Below, one piece after another: positions 54,385-63,802 of a stretch of DNA of 64,000 bases (position 1 is the first letter of the stretch; each line of letters begins with the position of its first letter). The stretch comes from Campylobacter sp. (GTDB lineage Bacteria > Campylobacterota > Campylobacteria > Campylobacterales > Campylobacteraceae). Made by a program: the position numbers and the translations under genes. The notes beneath the pieces were generated by a model that was given only the letters and a program-made list of their open reading frames with translations, had not been told where the DNA came from and made no database searches. The stretch lies in the NCBI RefSeq assembly GCF_019423325.1, contig NZ_JAHZBQ010000003.1, forward strand, positions 1 through 64,000, given 5' to 3'.

Positions 54385-55749
54385 TTAGACGGTTTTAGAA
54401 AAGCGCTTCTCGCCCAAATTTTTATCCATATACTCATCAAAGCACATCGCGATATTTCGGATCAAAAGCGTACCGGTAGGCGTTACCGAAATTCTATGCG
54501 GCGAGACTTGCACGAAATCCTTTAGCGCCTCAAGCTGTTTTAGGCTCGCGCCAAAATGCTCAAAAAATTTTATCTTAAATTTCTCCTCGATCGCCTCTAT
54601 ATCGACGCAGAAATTGCTCATCAGCCCCATAATCACCTCTTTGCGCAGCAGATCCTCTTCATTTAGCAAAATGCCCCTGCAATACGGCAGCCTGCCCGTA
54701 TCGATCGCGGCTTCATATGCATCCATATCTTTGAAATTTTGCGCGTAGTGGCGCGCGCCCTCGCCGATGCTAGTTAGCCCGATGCCGATCAGATCGGCGC
54801 CGCCCTTGGTCGTGTAGCCCTGGAAATTGCGGTGTAGCGAGCCGTTTTTAAGTGCAGTATGAAGCTCATCGGCGGGCTTTGAGTAGTGATCCATGCCGAT
54901 CATCTCATATCCGTTCGCGCTCAAAAAATCGTGGGTAAATTTTAAAATTTCAAGCTTCACCTTCGGCTCGGGCAGTGTCGTCTCGTCAAATTTACGCATA
55001 GATTTTTTGATCCACGGCACATGCGCGTAGTTAAAGATCGCAAAGCGGTCCGGATCAAGCGAAAGCGCAAGCTCCAGCGTGCGCTTAAAGCTAGCTAGAC
55101 TCTGATACGGAAGGCCGTAGATCAGATCCATATTTATCGATTTTATTCCCCTCTCGCGAGCCATAGCTACGACCTCTCTCGTGAGCTCGAAAGGCTGGAT
55201 GCGGTGGATCTCCTTTTGCACGCGCTCGTCGAAATCCTGCACGCCGTAGCTGATGCGGTTAAAGCCGTTTGAGACGAGCACGCCTAGCTGCTCCGCGTTT
55301 AAAAACCGCGGATCGATCTCGCAGCTGATCTCGGCTTCGGGGCTGAAATTTTTAAAATATTTTTTGATATTTTTTATGTGGCGCGCGAGCTGTTCGGCGC
55401 TAAAATACGTAGGCGTACCGCCGCCGAAGTGCATCTGCACGACTTGCCGCGAGCCGTCCACGACGCCGCTTAAAATTTGCATTTCGCGCTCGATATAGTC
55501 CAAATACCGATCCATCTTGTCGCGCTTGCCCGTGTAGATTACGTTGCAGCCGCAAAAATAACAGGCGGAGCGACAAAACGGCATATGGAAGTAAAGCGAC
55601 AGCGGAGTGGAGCTTTTCTGATTTTTTAGCTCGTTCAGATACCCGTCGTAGCTGAAGTTTTCGCTAAATTCCAAAGCGGTCGGATAGCTCGTGTAGCGGG
55701 GCCCAGGGCGCGAAAATTTCGCGTAAGCGTCGAAGTCTATGCTATTCAC
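54385..55749 (-). CDS. hemN: Oxygen-independent coproporphyrinogen III oxidase
   Basis: The 454-residue radical-SAM enzyme has the HemN cysteine motif C59-x3-C63-x2-C66-x-C68 (FCRSACYFCGC). The SAM-binding GGGTPTYF follows, with a long C-terminal HemN domain. It decarboxylates coproporphyrinogen III to protoporphyrinogen IX without O2, which suits a microaerobic or anaerobic life. It lies 11 bases upstream of the Fe-S oxidoreductase and overlaps the DUF2603 gene by 8 bases. Confidence 0.96.
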   Translation of the reverse strand: MNSIDFDAYAKFSRPGPRYTSYPTALEFSENFSYDGYLNELKNQKSSTPLSLYFHMPFCRSACYFCGCNVIYTGKRDKMDRYLDYIEREMQILSGVVDGSRQVVQMHFGGGTPTYFSAEQLARHIKNIKKYFKNFSPEAEISCEIDPRFLNAEQLGVLVSNGFNRISYGVQDFDERVQKEIHRIQPFELTREVVAMARERGIKSINMDLIYGLPYQSLASFKRTLELALSLDPDRFAIFNYAHVPWIKKSMRKFDETTLPEPKVKLEILKFTHDFLSANGYEMIGMDHYSKPADELHTALKNGSLHRNFQGYTTKGGADLIGIGLTSIGEGARHYAQNFKDMDAYEAAIDTGRLPYCRGILLNEEDLLRKEVIMGLMSNFCVDIEAIEEKFKIKFFEHFGASLKQLEALKDFVQVSPHRISVTPTGTLLIRNIAMCFDEYMDKNLGEKRFSKTV

Positions 55750-56224
55750 GGCCGCCCGCCTTAGTTTTGATAAGCTCTTCGATATCGATGAAAAGGTTCG
55801 GATGCAGGCTTTTTACGCGTGAGACGACGGCATCGACGTCTAAGCTTAATCTTTTTGCATTCGGATTTGCGCCCGTTAGCCTTCTGATCTCGTCCATACA
55901 CACGATCCACGCGTCGCCGAAATCCACCGGCGTATGCTGCAAGATCGAGCGCTCAAGCTTGAGATTAAAATTTTCCTGCATCGCGTTTTTGGTCGCAGCG
56001 ATGAGATTTGCAAGCGATTTTATCGAGATCATCGTGTGCACTTCGTTATTTTCGTCGATGCCGAACCACGGCTCCTCGTCGCTCCACGAGCCGCTTTTTA
56101 AAGTGAGTTTTTTCTCGTTGTCCTCGCCCTGCGAAATTTCAAAAACCGTCCTTTTCGAGCTATCCAGCTCAAAAAATTCGCTCGCTTTGTCGATCTTTTT
56201 TAGCGCTTTCTCTTTTTCTTCCAT
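55742..56224 (-). CDS. DUF2603 protein
   Basis: The 160-residue soluble protein matches the Campylobacterota-restricted DUF2603 family: a Lys/Glu-rich start, EEPWFGIDENNEVHTM, and the PVDFGDAWIVCMDEIRRLTG block. No function is known. Its position between argF and hemN is the same as in C. jejuni. Confidence 0.85.
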   Translation of the reverse strand: MEEKEKALKKIDKASEFFELDSSKRTVFEISQGEDNEKKLTLKSGSWSDEEPWFGIDENNEVHTMISIKSLANLIAATKNAMQENFNLKLERSILQHTPVDFGDAWIVCMDEIRRLTGANPNAKRLSLDVDAVVSRVKSLHPNLFIDIEELIKTKAGGRE

Positions 56225-56238
56225 GCGTTCTCCTAAAT

Positions 56239-57162
56239 TTACCTTCTTTGATCCAACCAGACCATAACGCCCTTTTGCGCGTGCAGGCGATTTTCCGCCT
56301 CTGCAAAAATTTCATCCGCGTGCGCTTCAAACACGGCCTCGCTCACCTCGTATCCGCGGTACGCCGGCAGGCAGTGTAAAAAGATCGCGCCGCTACCTGC
56401 TAGAGCCATTAAGCTTTCATCCACGCAAAAGCCCGCGAAATCGCGAATTCTTTGCTCTTTTTCGGCTTCTTGCCCCATCGAAACCCAAGTATCGGTCGTC
56501 ACGACGTTTGCGCCCGCTACGGCTTCCCTTATATCGTTCGTTATTAAAATTTTAGCGCCCGAAATTTCGGCATTTTGCCGTGCCTGCGCCAGTATCTGCG
56601 GATCGGCCTCGTAGCCCACGGGCGTCGCTATTCGCAGCTCAAAGCCAAGCTTGCTGGCAAGCATGAGCCACGAATGCGTCATATTGTTGCCGTCGCCCAC
56701 GTACGCGGCTTTTATCTTTGGAGTTTCAATACCGCGCTCCACGATCGTCATTAAATCCGCCATTAGCTGCACGGGATGAAATTTATCGCTTAGCCCGTTT
56801 ATCACCGGCACGCGGCTAAATTCCGCAAGCTCTATTAACGTCTCGTGGCGATTTACGCGCGCCATGATTAGATCGCACATTCGCGAAATCACGCGCGCAG
56901 TATCTTTGACCGGCTCGCCTCGCCCGAGCTGTATGTCGCGACTGCTCAAAAACAACGCGTGTCCGCCAAGCTCGTTCATCCCTACGTCGAAGCTAACGCG
57001 CGTCCTGGTCGAACTTTTTTCAAATATCATCGCTAATTTTTGATCTTTTAAATATGGCTTGAAATTTCGCGCTTTAGCTTCTTTCTTTATCTCAAAGGCT
57101 AAATTTAAAATTTCGATTATCTCGTCTTTGCTAAAATCGTTTAACGTAAGAAAGTGCCTCAT
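56239..57162 (-). CDS. argF: Ornithine carbamoyltransferase
   Basis: The 307-residue product has the carbamoyl-phosphate site SSTRTR at 50-55, HPVQLMAD, and the ornithine-side HCLP near 261. It makes citrulline from ornithine and carbamoyl phosphate in arginine synthesis. The start follows a weak AAGGAG site. It lies 14 bases upstream of DUF2603. Confidence 0.96.
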   Translation of the reverse strand: MRHFLTLNDFSKDEIIEILNLAFEIKKEAKARNFKPYLKDQKLAMIFEKSSTRTRVSFDVGMNELGGHALFLSSRDIQLGRGEPVKDTARVISRMCDLIMARVNRHETLIELAEFSRVPVINGLSDKFHPVQLMADLMTIVERGIETPKIKAAYVGDGNNMTHSWLMLASKLGFELRIATPVGYEADPQILAQARQNAEISGAKILITNDIREAVAGANVVTTDTWVSMGQEAEKEQRIRDFAGFCVDESLMALAGSGAIFLHCLPAYRGYEVSEAVFEAHADEIFAEAENRLHAQKGVMVWLDQRR

Positions 57163-57319
57163 ATCGCTCCTTTTTGGTTAAATTTTACACTGTTTTCGCT
57201 TACGTAACGTTTTATTCGGCTTTAAAATTTTAAATTTACGCTACGTGCCGCGAAGTAAATTTCAAAAACCAAGTCTCGCTGCTGCTGCGAAATTTTAAAA
57301 TTCCAAAATTTTTAAAATT

Positions 57320-58297
57320 TTACCTGCGCGAATTTAAAATTTCCGCGATCTCTTTAGCGTGATAGGTGATGATCATATCCGCGCCGGCGCGCCTTATGCC
57401 TATCATCGTCTCCATCATCACGCGCTCATAATCGATCACGCCCGCTTTTTTACCCGCCTGCAAAAGCGCGTATTCGCCGCTTACGTTATACGCACAGATC
57501 GGCAGCAGCGTGCGCTCTCTAAGGTCTCTGATTAGATCCAGATACGCAAGCGCGGGCTTTATCATCAAGATGTCCGCTCCCTGCGCCTCGTCCTGCAGGC
57601 TTTCGTTGATCGCCTCAAATCTATTTGCAGGATCCATCTGGTAGCTGCTGCGATCGCCAAAACTAGGCGCTGATTCTGCCACGTCGCGAAACGGCCCGTA
57701 GTAGCCGCTGGCGAACTTGCTCGAATACGCCATAATCGGTAAATTTTCAAATCCGCTGCGATCGAGTGTCTCTCGCAAGGTAGCGATAATACCGTCCATC
57801 ATGCCGCTTGGAGCGATCATATCCGCGCCCGCTTTGGCGTGGATGAGCGCTTGCTGCGCCGAAATTTCAAGCGTCGCGTCGTTATCCACCGTCTGATGCA
57901 CATGATCGATGATGCCGCAGTGCCCGTGGTCGGTGTATTCGCAAAAGCACAGATCGGTGATTACTAATAAATTTGGAAATTTAGCCTTTATCGCGCGCAG
58001 CGAAGTCGCGATGATGCCGTCCTCGCTTAGTGCGTCCGAGCCGATACTGTCCTTTAGCGACGGAATTCCGAAAAGTAAAATTTTATCCAAACCGAGCGGC
58101 AAAAGAGCCTCGCACTCTTTTAAAATTTCATCCAAGCTCATCTGAAATACGCCGGGCATCGAGGCGATCTCCTTTTTGATACCGCTTCCTTCCACGACAA
58201 AAAGCGGATAGATCAGCGAGCGGGTTTGCAGATCGGTTTGTCGCACCAGATCCCTAAGCGCAGGGTTTATTCGTAGCCGTCTAAATCGTTTAAACAT
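57320..58297 (-). CDS. hemB: Delta-aminolevulinic acid dehydratase
   Basis: The open frame extends to 58333, but the ATG at 58297 has an AAAAAGGAAAA site and gives the family start MFKRFRRLRINPALR (325 residues). The zinc-type cysteines are in DLCFCEYTDHGHCG. The two active-site lysines lie in YSSKFASGYYGPFR and MIKPALAYLD. It joins two 5-aminolevulinate to porphobilinogen. It diverges from ribA across 63 bases. Confidence 0.97.
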   Translation of the reverse strand: MFKRFRRLRINPALRDLVRQTDLQTRSLIYPLFVVEGSGIKKEIASMPGVFQMSLDEILKECEALLPLGLDKILLFGIPSLKDSIGSDALSEDGIIATSLRAIKAKFPNLLVITDLCFCEYTDHGHCGIIDHVHQTVDNDATLEISAQQALIHAKAGADMIAPSGMMDGIIATLRETLDRSGFENLPIMAYSSKFASGYYGPFRDVAESAPSFGDRSSYQMDPANRFEAINESLQDEAQGADILMIKPALAYLDLIRDLRERTLLPICAYNVSGEYALLQAGKKAGVIDYERVMMETMIGIRRAGADMIITYHAKEIAEILNSRR

Positions 58298-58360
58298 TAT
58301 TTTTCCTTTTTTAGCTAGAATTGCGGGATTCATAATATCACAATTGGAGTAAATTTAAGC

Positions 58361-58921
58361 ATGGATATAAAAATTTCAGAGGTCGCAAATCTCCCCTCCC
58401 GCTTCGGAAGCTTCCGCGTTCAGTCGTTCAAGCAAGGGAACAAAGAGCATTTGGCGATATTTAAGCAACCTTTGGAGGGCGTCGTAAACGTGCGGATCCA
58501 CTCGGAGTGCCTTACCGGCGATGCGATCGGCAGCCTAAAGTGCGACTGCCGCGACCAACTCGAAGCGAGCCTAAAATATATCGAAGAACACGGCGGTATG
58601 GTGATCTATCTGCGTCAAGAGGGGCGAAATATCGGGCTTTTTAATAAAATCAATGCCTACGCGCTGCAAGATCAGGGCCTCGATACGATCGAAGCAAACC
58701 ATCAACTCGGCTTCAAAGCGGACGAGCGCACCTACGAGATCGTGGATTTCATACTCGCTCATTTTGGAATTTCTCGTATAAATCTGCTTACGAACAACCC
58801 GCAAAAGCTGCACGATCTAAAAGTCGAAGTGGTCGCGCGCGTGCCGATAATCATCACGCCTAATAAATTTAACGAAAATTATCTACGCGTCAAAAAAGAG
58901 CAGATGGGGCATCTGCTGTGA
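58361..58921 (+). CDS. ribA: GTP cyclohydrolase II
   Basis: The 186-residue product is a stand-alone RibA without a RibB domain. Zinc ligands are C50, C61 and C63 (HSECLTGDAIGSLKCDC). The GTP-binding LRQEGRNIGL and the late LLTNNPQK follow. It opens GTP in the first step of riboflavin synthesis. Its stop overlaps the rsmG start (GTGA). Confidence 0.96.
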   Translation: MDIKISEVANLPSRFGSFRVQSFKQGNKEHLAIFKQPLEGVVNVRIHSECLTGDAIGSLKCDCRDQLEASLKYIEEHGGMVIYLRQEGRNIGLFNKINAYALQDQGLDTIEANHQLGFKADERTYEIVDFILAHFGISRINLLTNNPQKLHDLKVEVVARVPIIITPNKFNENYLRVKKEQMGHLL

Positions 58922-59496
58922 AGCTTGCGCCCGGCGAGAGCTTTGGCGAGCAGGTCGCCAAATTTAAAGCCTGTCTGCAAAAATTTAACCGCGTCCATAG
59001 CCTCACGAATTACGACGATTTGGACGCGGTGGTGCGCGACAGCCTAAGCGGAGCGGAGTTCATACCGCGCTATCCGCGCATCGCATGCGACATCGGCTCG
59101 GGAGCGGGCTTTCCCGGGCTATTTTTGGCGCTCGCGCTGCCGCTGTGCGAGTGGCATCTGTTTGAACCAAATCAAAAAAAAGCGGCATTTCTAACCTACG
59201 CGAAGGTTAGCCTCGCTCTAGCTAACGTAAAAATCCACGCCGAGCGCGTGCAAGACGGCGCAAAGCTGCGCGCCGATCTTATAAGCTCTCGAGCGCTAAT
59301 GAGTGCGCGAAGCTTAGTTGAAATTTGCCGCGGCTTTTACGACGAAAACACGACGTTTTTGCTCTACAAAGGCTCGGGCGCAGAGGCGGAAGCAGCAGAA
59401 TTCCGCAAGGAATTTGCAAGCGCGCGCTGCGAAATTTTTAGCGGCGAAAACGCTTTGAAAAATAGAAAATTTTTAGTGATCAAAGGGGTGAAATAA
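58918..59496 (+). CDS. rsmG: 16S rRNA (guanine527-N7)-methyltransferase
   Basis: The 192-residue product starts at a GTG that overlaps the ribA stop. It has the N-terminal helices, a SAM loop CDIGSGAGFPGLFLAL and the late SRALMSARSL. RsmG methylates G527 of 16S rRNA; its loss gives low-level streptomycin resistance in other bacteria. It is in the same ribA-rsmG order as C. jejuni. Confidence 0.94.
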   Translation: MKLAPGESFGEQVAKFKACLQKFNRVHSLTNYDDLDAVVRDSLSGAEFIPRYPRIACDIGSGAGFPGLFLALALPLCEWHLFEPNQKKAAFLTYAKVSLALANVKIHAERVQDGAKLRADLISSRALMSARSLVEICRGFYDENTTFLLYKGSGAEAEAAEFRKEFASARCEIFSGENALKNRKFLVIKGVK

Positions 59497-59702
59497 TGGG
59501 AAAAATTCTAGCCGTCGCCGTTATCGCGGCGCTCATATATTTTTTGATAGTGCCTAGATTTCGCGTAAAGAAAAAGGACGATGCGACCGAGCTTTTGGCG
59601 TGCGACGAGTGCGGGACGTACTTTAGCAGCGACGAGCTTGCTCTGCGTGACAAAAAGCGCCTTTGCAAATCCTGCGAAGCCAAACTAAGGGGCGGCAAAT
59701 GA
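59496..59702 (+). CDS. PP0621-type small zinc-ribbon membrane protein
   Basis: The 68-residue product has one N-terminal membrane segment (ILAVAVIAALIYFLIVPRF) and a four-cysteine ribbon (CDECGTYFSSDEL, then CKSCEAKL). This fits the PP0621 family of unknown role. The start overlaps the rsmG stop by one base, and its end overlaps the next gene by four. Confidence 0.75.
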   Translation: MGKILAVAVIAALIYFLIVPRFRVKKKDDATELLACDECGTYFSSDELALRDKKRLCKSCEAKLRGGK

Positions 59703-60241
59703 TCATCCTAGGCCACGCGCTCGTGCCATACGAGCCGCTGTATCTCATCAAAAACGGCGACGAAGTTTTCAAATACGACAATCTGCTCTTTAAGTTTAAC
59801 GACAGGCTCATCGCCGCAGCGCAAAAGGCGCAGAAAAAATTTAGCGTTATTACGAATGATATAAATGAAATTTTACTCGCAAACGGCGCAGGCGCGCGCT
59901 TTATCATCGTGGATAAAAAATCAGCCGCGCACGCGCAAAAGCTAGCAAACGATTATTTATTCGACGCCAAGATCGCGATGTTTATCGGCTCTGCGCGGGC
60001 GTTAAAAGGCCTAGCCGAGCTCGGAATCGATGCGGCGATCTTTAAAGACGCGATCGCAAACGCGCCCAAATCGCTACTTGCAAGCATCGGAGACAGCGTG
60101 GGCTCTAAATTTCACTTCGGATTTCCGAAAAAAGATGAAATTTTCGGCGGTGCGCAAAAGCTCGCGGATAAAATTTCAGCTCTGGATAAAAAGCTAAGCG
60201 CGCCCGCAGCCGGTAAAAACGACGATATCTGGAAAAAATAG
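59699..60241 (+). CDS. Hypothetical cytosolic protein
   Basis: A longer frame starts at 59663, but the ATG at 59699 overlaps the previous stop as ATGA and gives a better start (MIILGHALVPYEPLYLI, 180 residues). The product is soluble and alpha/beta. A repeated VITNDINE/FIIVDKK-type strand layout and an ASIGDSVGSKFHFGF segment are visible. I do not recognise a family. It is the last gene of the ribA unit. Confidence 0.7.
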   Translation: MIILGHALVPYEPLYLIKNGDEVFKYDNLLFKFNDRLIAAAQKAQKKFSVITNDINEILLANGAGARFIIVDKKSAAHAQKLANDYLFDAKIAMFIGSARALKGLAELGIDAAIFKDAIANAPKSLLASIGDSVGSKFHFGFPKKDEIFGGAQKLADKISALDKKLSAPAAGKNDDIWKK

Positions 60242-60289
60242 CAAAATCCTAAACGAATTTATTCGCGGAGTGCAAAATTTCTATGACTC

Positions 60290-60560
60290 ACACAAATTAA
60301 AATTTCGCGCAAAATTTTGCCCAGTCACGCAACTTGGAATTTCACGCGAGATTTCGCCCGCTTACGCGGATCGGAATTCTACGCGGAATTTTGCCCTCTT
60401 TCTTAAATTAGAATTCTGCGCGAAATCCCACGCGTCCTCTGCGAAATTCTCTCGCTTACTTAATTTAAAATTTTACCCGCTCGGATAGATTTAAATTTTA
60501 CGTAGAATTTCGCCTGTCCTCGCGGCAAGAAATTTCAAATAGAATTTTATCCTCCAGCGC
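60290..60560 (+). repeat. Degenerate tandem repeats
   Basis: Units such as AATTTCACGCGAGATTTCGC, AATTCTACGCGGAATTTTGC, AATTCTGCGCGAAATCCC and ATTTTACGTAGAATTTCGC follow one another with varying spacers. Confidence 0.5.
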
Positions 60561-60784
60561 GATGCGAAATTTTACTAAATTTTCTACGCGCTATATAAAA
60601 TCTACTTAAATTTTTACTCGCGCAATTAACGTAAATAAAATTCTGCCTCTGCCTACGCTTCATAGAATTTTGCGCAAAATTTACTCGCAGAGATGATATA
60701 AATTCCTAGCCATTATTTTAAAATTTACTCGCGTTTTAGCTGATTTTATGCGCGCGGTAAGGATTTTTTAAAGCTAAAATTTTA

Positions 60785-60790
60785 TATAAT
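60785..60790 (+). promoter_or_regulatory. Probable -10 box of the ClC gene
   Basis: A perfect TATAAT lies 23 bases before the TTG at 60814. An AAAAAGGC site follows. Confidence 0.5.
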
Positions 60791-60813
60791 TATGCGTTTC
60801 AAAAAGGCATATT

Positions 60814-62016
60814 TTGAGTACTAAATTCTTTCTAGCGATCCTTGCGATAGGCGTTATAATGGGGCTTTGCGCAGGGTTCTTAAACTTCGGCATCAACGAA
60901 ATTGAAACTTTTGCTTTCGGGCATAATGATGAGGAATTTCACATTATCACGGAGCAAACCACTGCGCTTAGGCGCTTTCTTAGCGTCCTCGCAGCCGGCG
61001 CAATCGTAACTTTAATTAGAATTCTGCTAATAAGACTGAAACCTTTTTTAAACGTAGCTTCGATGATGGATGGGCGAAATCCGCCGTTTTGGCAAAATTT
61101 AATCCACTCGGTTTTGCAGCTAGTAGCCATCGCTCTGGGCGCACCGGTAGGCAGTGAGGCTGCTCCGCGCGAGCTAGGTGGCTTGTTTGCGGCTAAAATT
61201 TGCCGCGCCTTAAATATCGGCGGAGATGAGCTTCGGCTATTTGTCGCATGCGGTGCGGGAGCGGGACTGGGCGCTGCATATAACGTCCCGCTAGCGGGCG
61301 CGCTTTTTAGCCTAGAAATTTTACTCAAAAGCTTTGATACTCGAGCGATTTTATGCGCCTTTGCTACTAGTGCGGTGGCTACAGCTACAGCAGAATTCGG
61401 AGCTTCAAAAGAAATTTATTACGCAGTTTCAAACTTCGCCCCTACCCCACAGAATTTACTCGCAGCGGCTCTAATCGGGCTTGTCACGGGGGTTGCGGCG
61501 AAATATTTCCAAGACGGGGTGCGCTTGTGCGAAAAACGGCGCATAAAAAGCCTTAAAATCGCACTTACACTGCCGCTTGCGTTTTTACTTACCGCGGCGG
61601 TCAGCGCATACGTGCCTGAAATTTTAGGTAACGGGCGCTCCGCAGCGCAGTTTGCTTTTAACTCCGCGTCCTTCAGCCCCTATTTGCTTGCGATCTTGCT
61701 TTGCAAGGCATTTTGCATTTTGATGATCTTTCGCTGCGGCGGATATGGCGGCACGCTAACGCCAAGCTTCGCGCTGGGCGCAGTTTTGGGGCTATGCGTT
61801 GGATTTGCGATCGGCGAAATTCTACCTATTAGCCTAAGCGCAGCGGGGGTTTGCGGAGGGGCTGCATTTTTAGCGATCAATCTAAACGCGCCGCTTTGCG
61901 CCTTTGCCCTAAGCGCAGGATTTTGCGGGCTAAATCTCAACTCATATTCAGTCGTCGTTTTTAGCATCGTATGCGCCGTGATCGCTAGAAATTTACTGAC
62001 GAAAAATTTAGCGTAG
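60814..62016 (+). CDS. ClC-family chloride channel/antiporter
   Basis: The 400-residue product starts at a TTG with an AAAAAGGC site. It has about ten membrane segments. The selectivity signatures are recognisable but diverged: GSEAAPRELGG for the usual GREGP region, and GGYGGTLTPSFALGA for the GxFxPxL region. The gating Glu of GREGP may be the E of GSEAAP or the E of PREL; by eye this cannot be settled. ClC proteins move chloride, some in exchange for protons. No CBS domain follows. Confidence 0.82.
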   Translation: MSTKFFLAILAIGVIMGLCAGFLNFGINEIETFAFGHNDEEFHIITEQTTALRRFLSVLAAGAIVTLIRILLIRLKPFLNVASMMDGRNPPFWQNLIHSVLQLVAIALGAPVGSEAAPRELGGLFAAKICRALNIGGDELRLFVACGAGAGLGAAYNVPLAGALFSLEILLKSFDTRAILCAFATSAVATATAEFGASKEIYYAVSNFAPTPQNLLAAALIGLVTGVAAKYFQDGVRLCEKRRIKSLKIALTLPLAFLLTAAVSAYVPEILGNGRSAAQFAFNSASFSPYLLAILLCKAFCILMIFRCGGYGGTLTPSFALGAVLGLCVGFAIGEILPISLSAAGVCGGAAFLAINLNAPLCAFALSAGFCGLNLNSYSVVVFSIVCAVIARNLLTKNLA

Positions 62017-62181
62017 TCGCGACGCTGATAATTCATACGCTGCAAATCTGAATAGATGGGCGCGGCAATGATGGTCCAAGAACCTGCCGTCGCGCATAGA
62101 GTGAGCGCAGTAGGTCGCATCATTGGGCTAGGTCGGAGCCGTAAGGATATGCGCCTAAGCTGATCGTTGGTAAATTTAAGA

Positions 62182-62187
62182 TAAAAT
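62182..62187 (+). promoter_or_regulatory. Possible -10 box of the Kbp gene
   Basis: TAAAAT in the context AAGATAAAATTGC lies 28 bases before the ATG at 62216. A CAAAGGAG site follows. Confidence 0.4.
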
Positions 62188-62215
62188 TGCGCCACTTTAA
62201 CCAAAGGAGAAAACA

Positions 62216-62638
62216 ATGGGTTTACTTTCATTCGTAGCCGAAGCAGGCAAGAAACTACTAGGTCTAGGCGATGACGCCAAGCACGTAAAAGACGAGATCG
62301 CCACCAATCTCAGCTCTACGCCGGTAGAAGGGCTAGAGGTCGAGGTGCAGGGCGACACCGTCAAAATCAGCGGCAACGCCGATAAGGAAACTCTCGAAAA
62401 AGCAGCCCTCATCGCGGGCAACACAGCAGGCATTAAAAACGTGCAGATCGAGGGCATCAGAGAGGATAGCGCCGAGAACTACTACACCATCGTAAAGGGC
62501 GATAACCTATCTAAAATCGCGAAGAAATTCTACGGCGACGCGAATAAATACAAGATTATTTTCGACGCCAACCGCGAGGTTATTAAGGACGCAAACCTCA
62601 TCTATCCGGGGCAGAAGATCAGAATTCCAAAAGCTTAA
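62216..62638 (+). CDS. kbp: BON-LysM protein of the Kbp/YgaU type
   Basis: The 140-residue protein has a short N-terminal helix, a BON domain at about 28-80 (VEGLEVEVQGDTVKISGNA) and a LysM domain at about 91-139 (YTIVKGDNLSKIAKKFYGDA, then IYPGQKIRIP). There is no signal peptide. This matches E. coli Kbp, a cytosolic potassium-binding protein. It has a strong CAAAGGAG site and a terminator after it. Confidence 0.9.
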   Translation: MGLLSFVAEAGKKLLGLGDDAKHVKDEIATNLSSTPVEGLEVEVQGDTVKISGNADKETLEKAALIAGNTAGIKNVQIEGIREDSAENYYTIVKGDNLSKIAKKFYGDANKYKIIFDANREVIKDANLIYPGQKIRIPKA

Positions 62639-63012
62639 GCTCGCTTTTGAATACTGCGGCTTGATTTTGCAAGCCGCGGATTTTACTTTTGCGCGTACTG
62701 CGCTGCGTTTGCGCGAGCCGCGATTTTATAAATCTGCGCCGCAGCGAGATTTTGGCGAGCTATGTATTTTGCTAGCCGTGGATTTGCAGACTGTAAATTT
62801 TGCGAGCTGCAACTTTAAGGCTATGGTCTGCTTTTGCGAGATGGGTTTTGATTTTAAGTCGTAGCGCGGTTTTGCGAGACGCACTGCGGTGGATAGTGGA
62901 TTATTTGCCGTATCGCCTGTGTGCCGATATATGCCTGCATACCGCTCTAACGGATTTACGATAGATTCCATCGCACCAGCCAAACATATCGCGCTTTGAT
63001 TGAGATATAAAG
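62639..63012. other. 374-base gene-free stretch
   Basis: It holds the kbp terminator, then about six degenerate direct repeats of TTTTGCGAGCCGCGATTTT-like words between about 62660 and 62890. No gene is supported. Confidence 0.5.
62656..62690 (+). terminator. Rho-independent terminator after kbp
   Basis: Arms GCGGCTTG (62656-62663) and CAAGCCGC (62670-62677) pair perfectly around a six-base loop. GGATTTTACTTTT follows. Confidence 0.65.
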
Positions 63013-63714
63013 ATGCCTGAAAATTTTAAAATTTCACCTAGAGATTACGATAAAGAGCCGCTAGTCATAAACGGCTACGAAAAATTTTTTGCGATCGCTT
63101 GGTATTTAGTATTGTTATTTTCCGTCTTAACGATAGCTATAATAAAGGATTTTATGGAATGCGGATCTTTATGTTCACCAAAAGGCGTAGTTATGAATTT
63201 GGTAATGTTAGGAATTCTTATTGCGATATGCATCTTTAAGTTAATTCGCAGCAAGCAACAAATAAGATTCACGGATAGATATATAGAATTTATCGAAAAC
63301 GGCGTCGTTAAGAGATTTTGCAAAGTAGAATTCGACGAACTGCGAAGGAGCTTTTCGATTGACGTATTTATTAGCTCAGAAATTTTACAGTATATCTGCA
63401 ATTTATCTCTTACGATACTGGGACTCATAGCTCTAAAATGGGAGCTTTTAGAGATAATATTTTTTATCTATCTATGGGGATTTTTCTTAAATTTTATATT
63501 TTATCTATCGGTGAATAAAAACCTCAAAGGCTTTAGAGCTCTGCCATTTATAAGGGTCGCTGAACCTACGACCAACCCAGGATATCACAATATTTTACCA
63601 AGATATTATCTTATCTATATCTACAACGATAAAATTTACAACGATATCAAAGAGTATTTTTTGCAGAAAAATATAGATATCGACTACATCAAGAAGAATT
63701 ATCTGTTTGCCTAA
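63013..63714 (+). CDS. Hypothetical membrane protein
   Basis: The 233-residue product has four membrane segments, two at about 26-45 and 56-77 and two at about 128-145 and 150-172, around a polar block of about 45 residues (RFTDRYIEFIENGVVKRFCKVEF). That block looks like a small PH-like strand domain. The C-terminal 55 residues are polar and tyrosine-rich. Base composition is AT-rich compared with neighbours and the ribosome site is weak, so recent acquisition is possible. No family is recognised. Confidence 0.65.
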   Translation: MPENFKISPRDYDKEPLVINGYEKFFAIAWYLVLLFSVLTIAIIKDFMECGSLCSPKGVVMNLVMLGILIAICIFKLIRSKQQIRFTDRYIEFIENGVVKRFCKVEFDELRRSFSIDVFISSEILQYICNLSLTILGLIALKWELLEIIFFIYLWGFFLNFIFYLSVNKNLKGFRALPFIRVAEPTTNPGYHNILPRYYLIYIYNDKIYNDIKEYFLQKNIDIDYIKKNYLFA

Positions 63715-63802
63715 AACCATAAAACCGCAAGTATAAGCCCAAATAATCGACACTCGGTTTGCGTAAAAATCTATAAAATTTTATCTAATCAACTGCGTTT
63801 GT

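Larger units (their letters stand above)
60242..60813. other. 572-base gene-free stretch with degenerate repeats
   Basis: From about 60290 to 60560 the sequence repeats variants of GGAATTCTACGCGGAATTTTGCCC and CTTACTTAAATT with a loose period near 37 bases. A short open frame at 60270-60488 lies over them and is not supported as a gene. Confidence 0.5.

Noticed and set aside
60270..60488. Plus-strand open frame of 72 codons
   Set aside because: It reads through degenerate tandem repeats and lacks a ribosome site.
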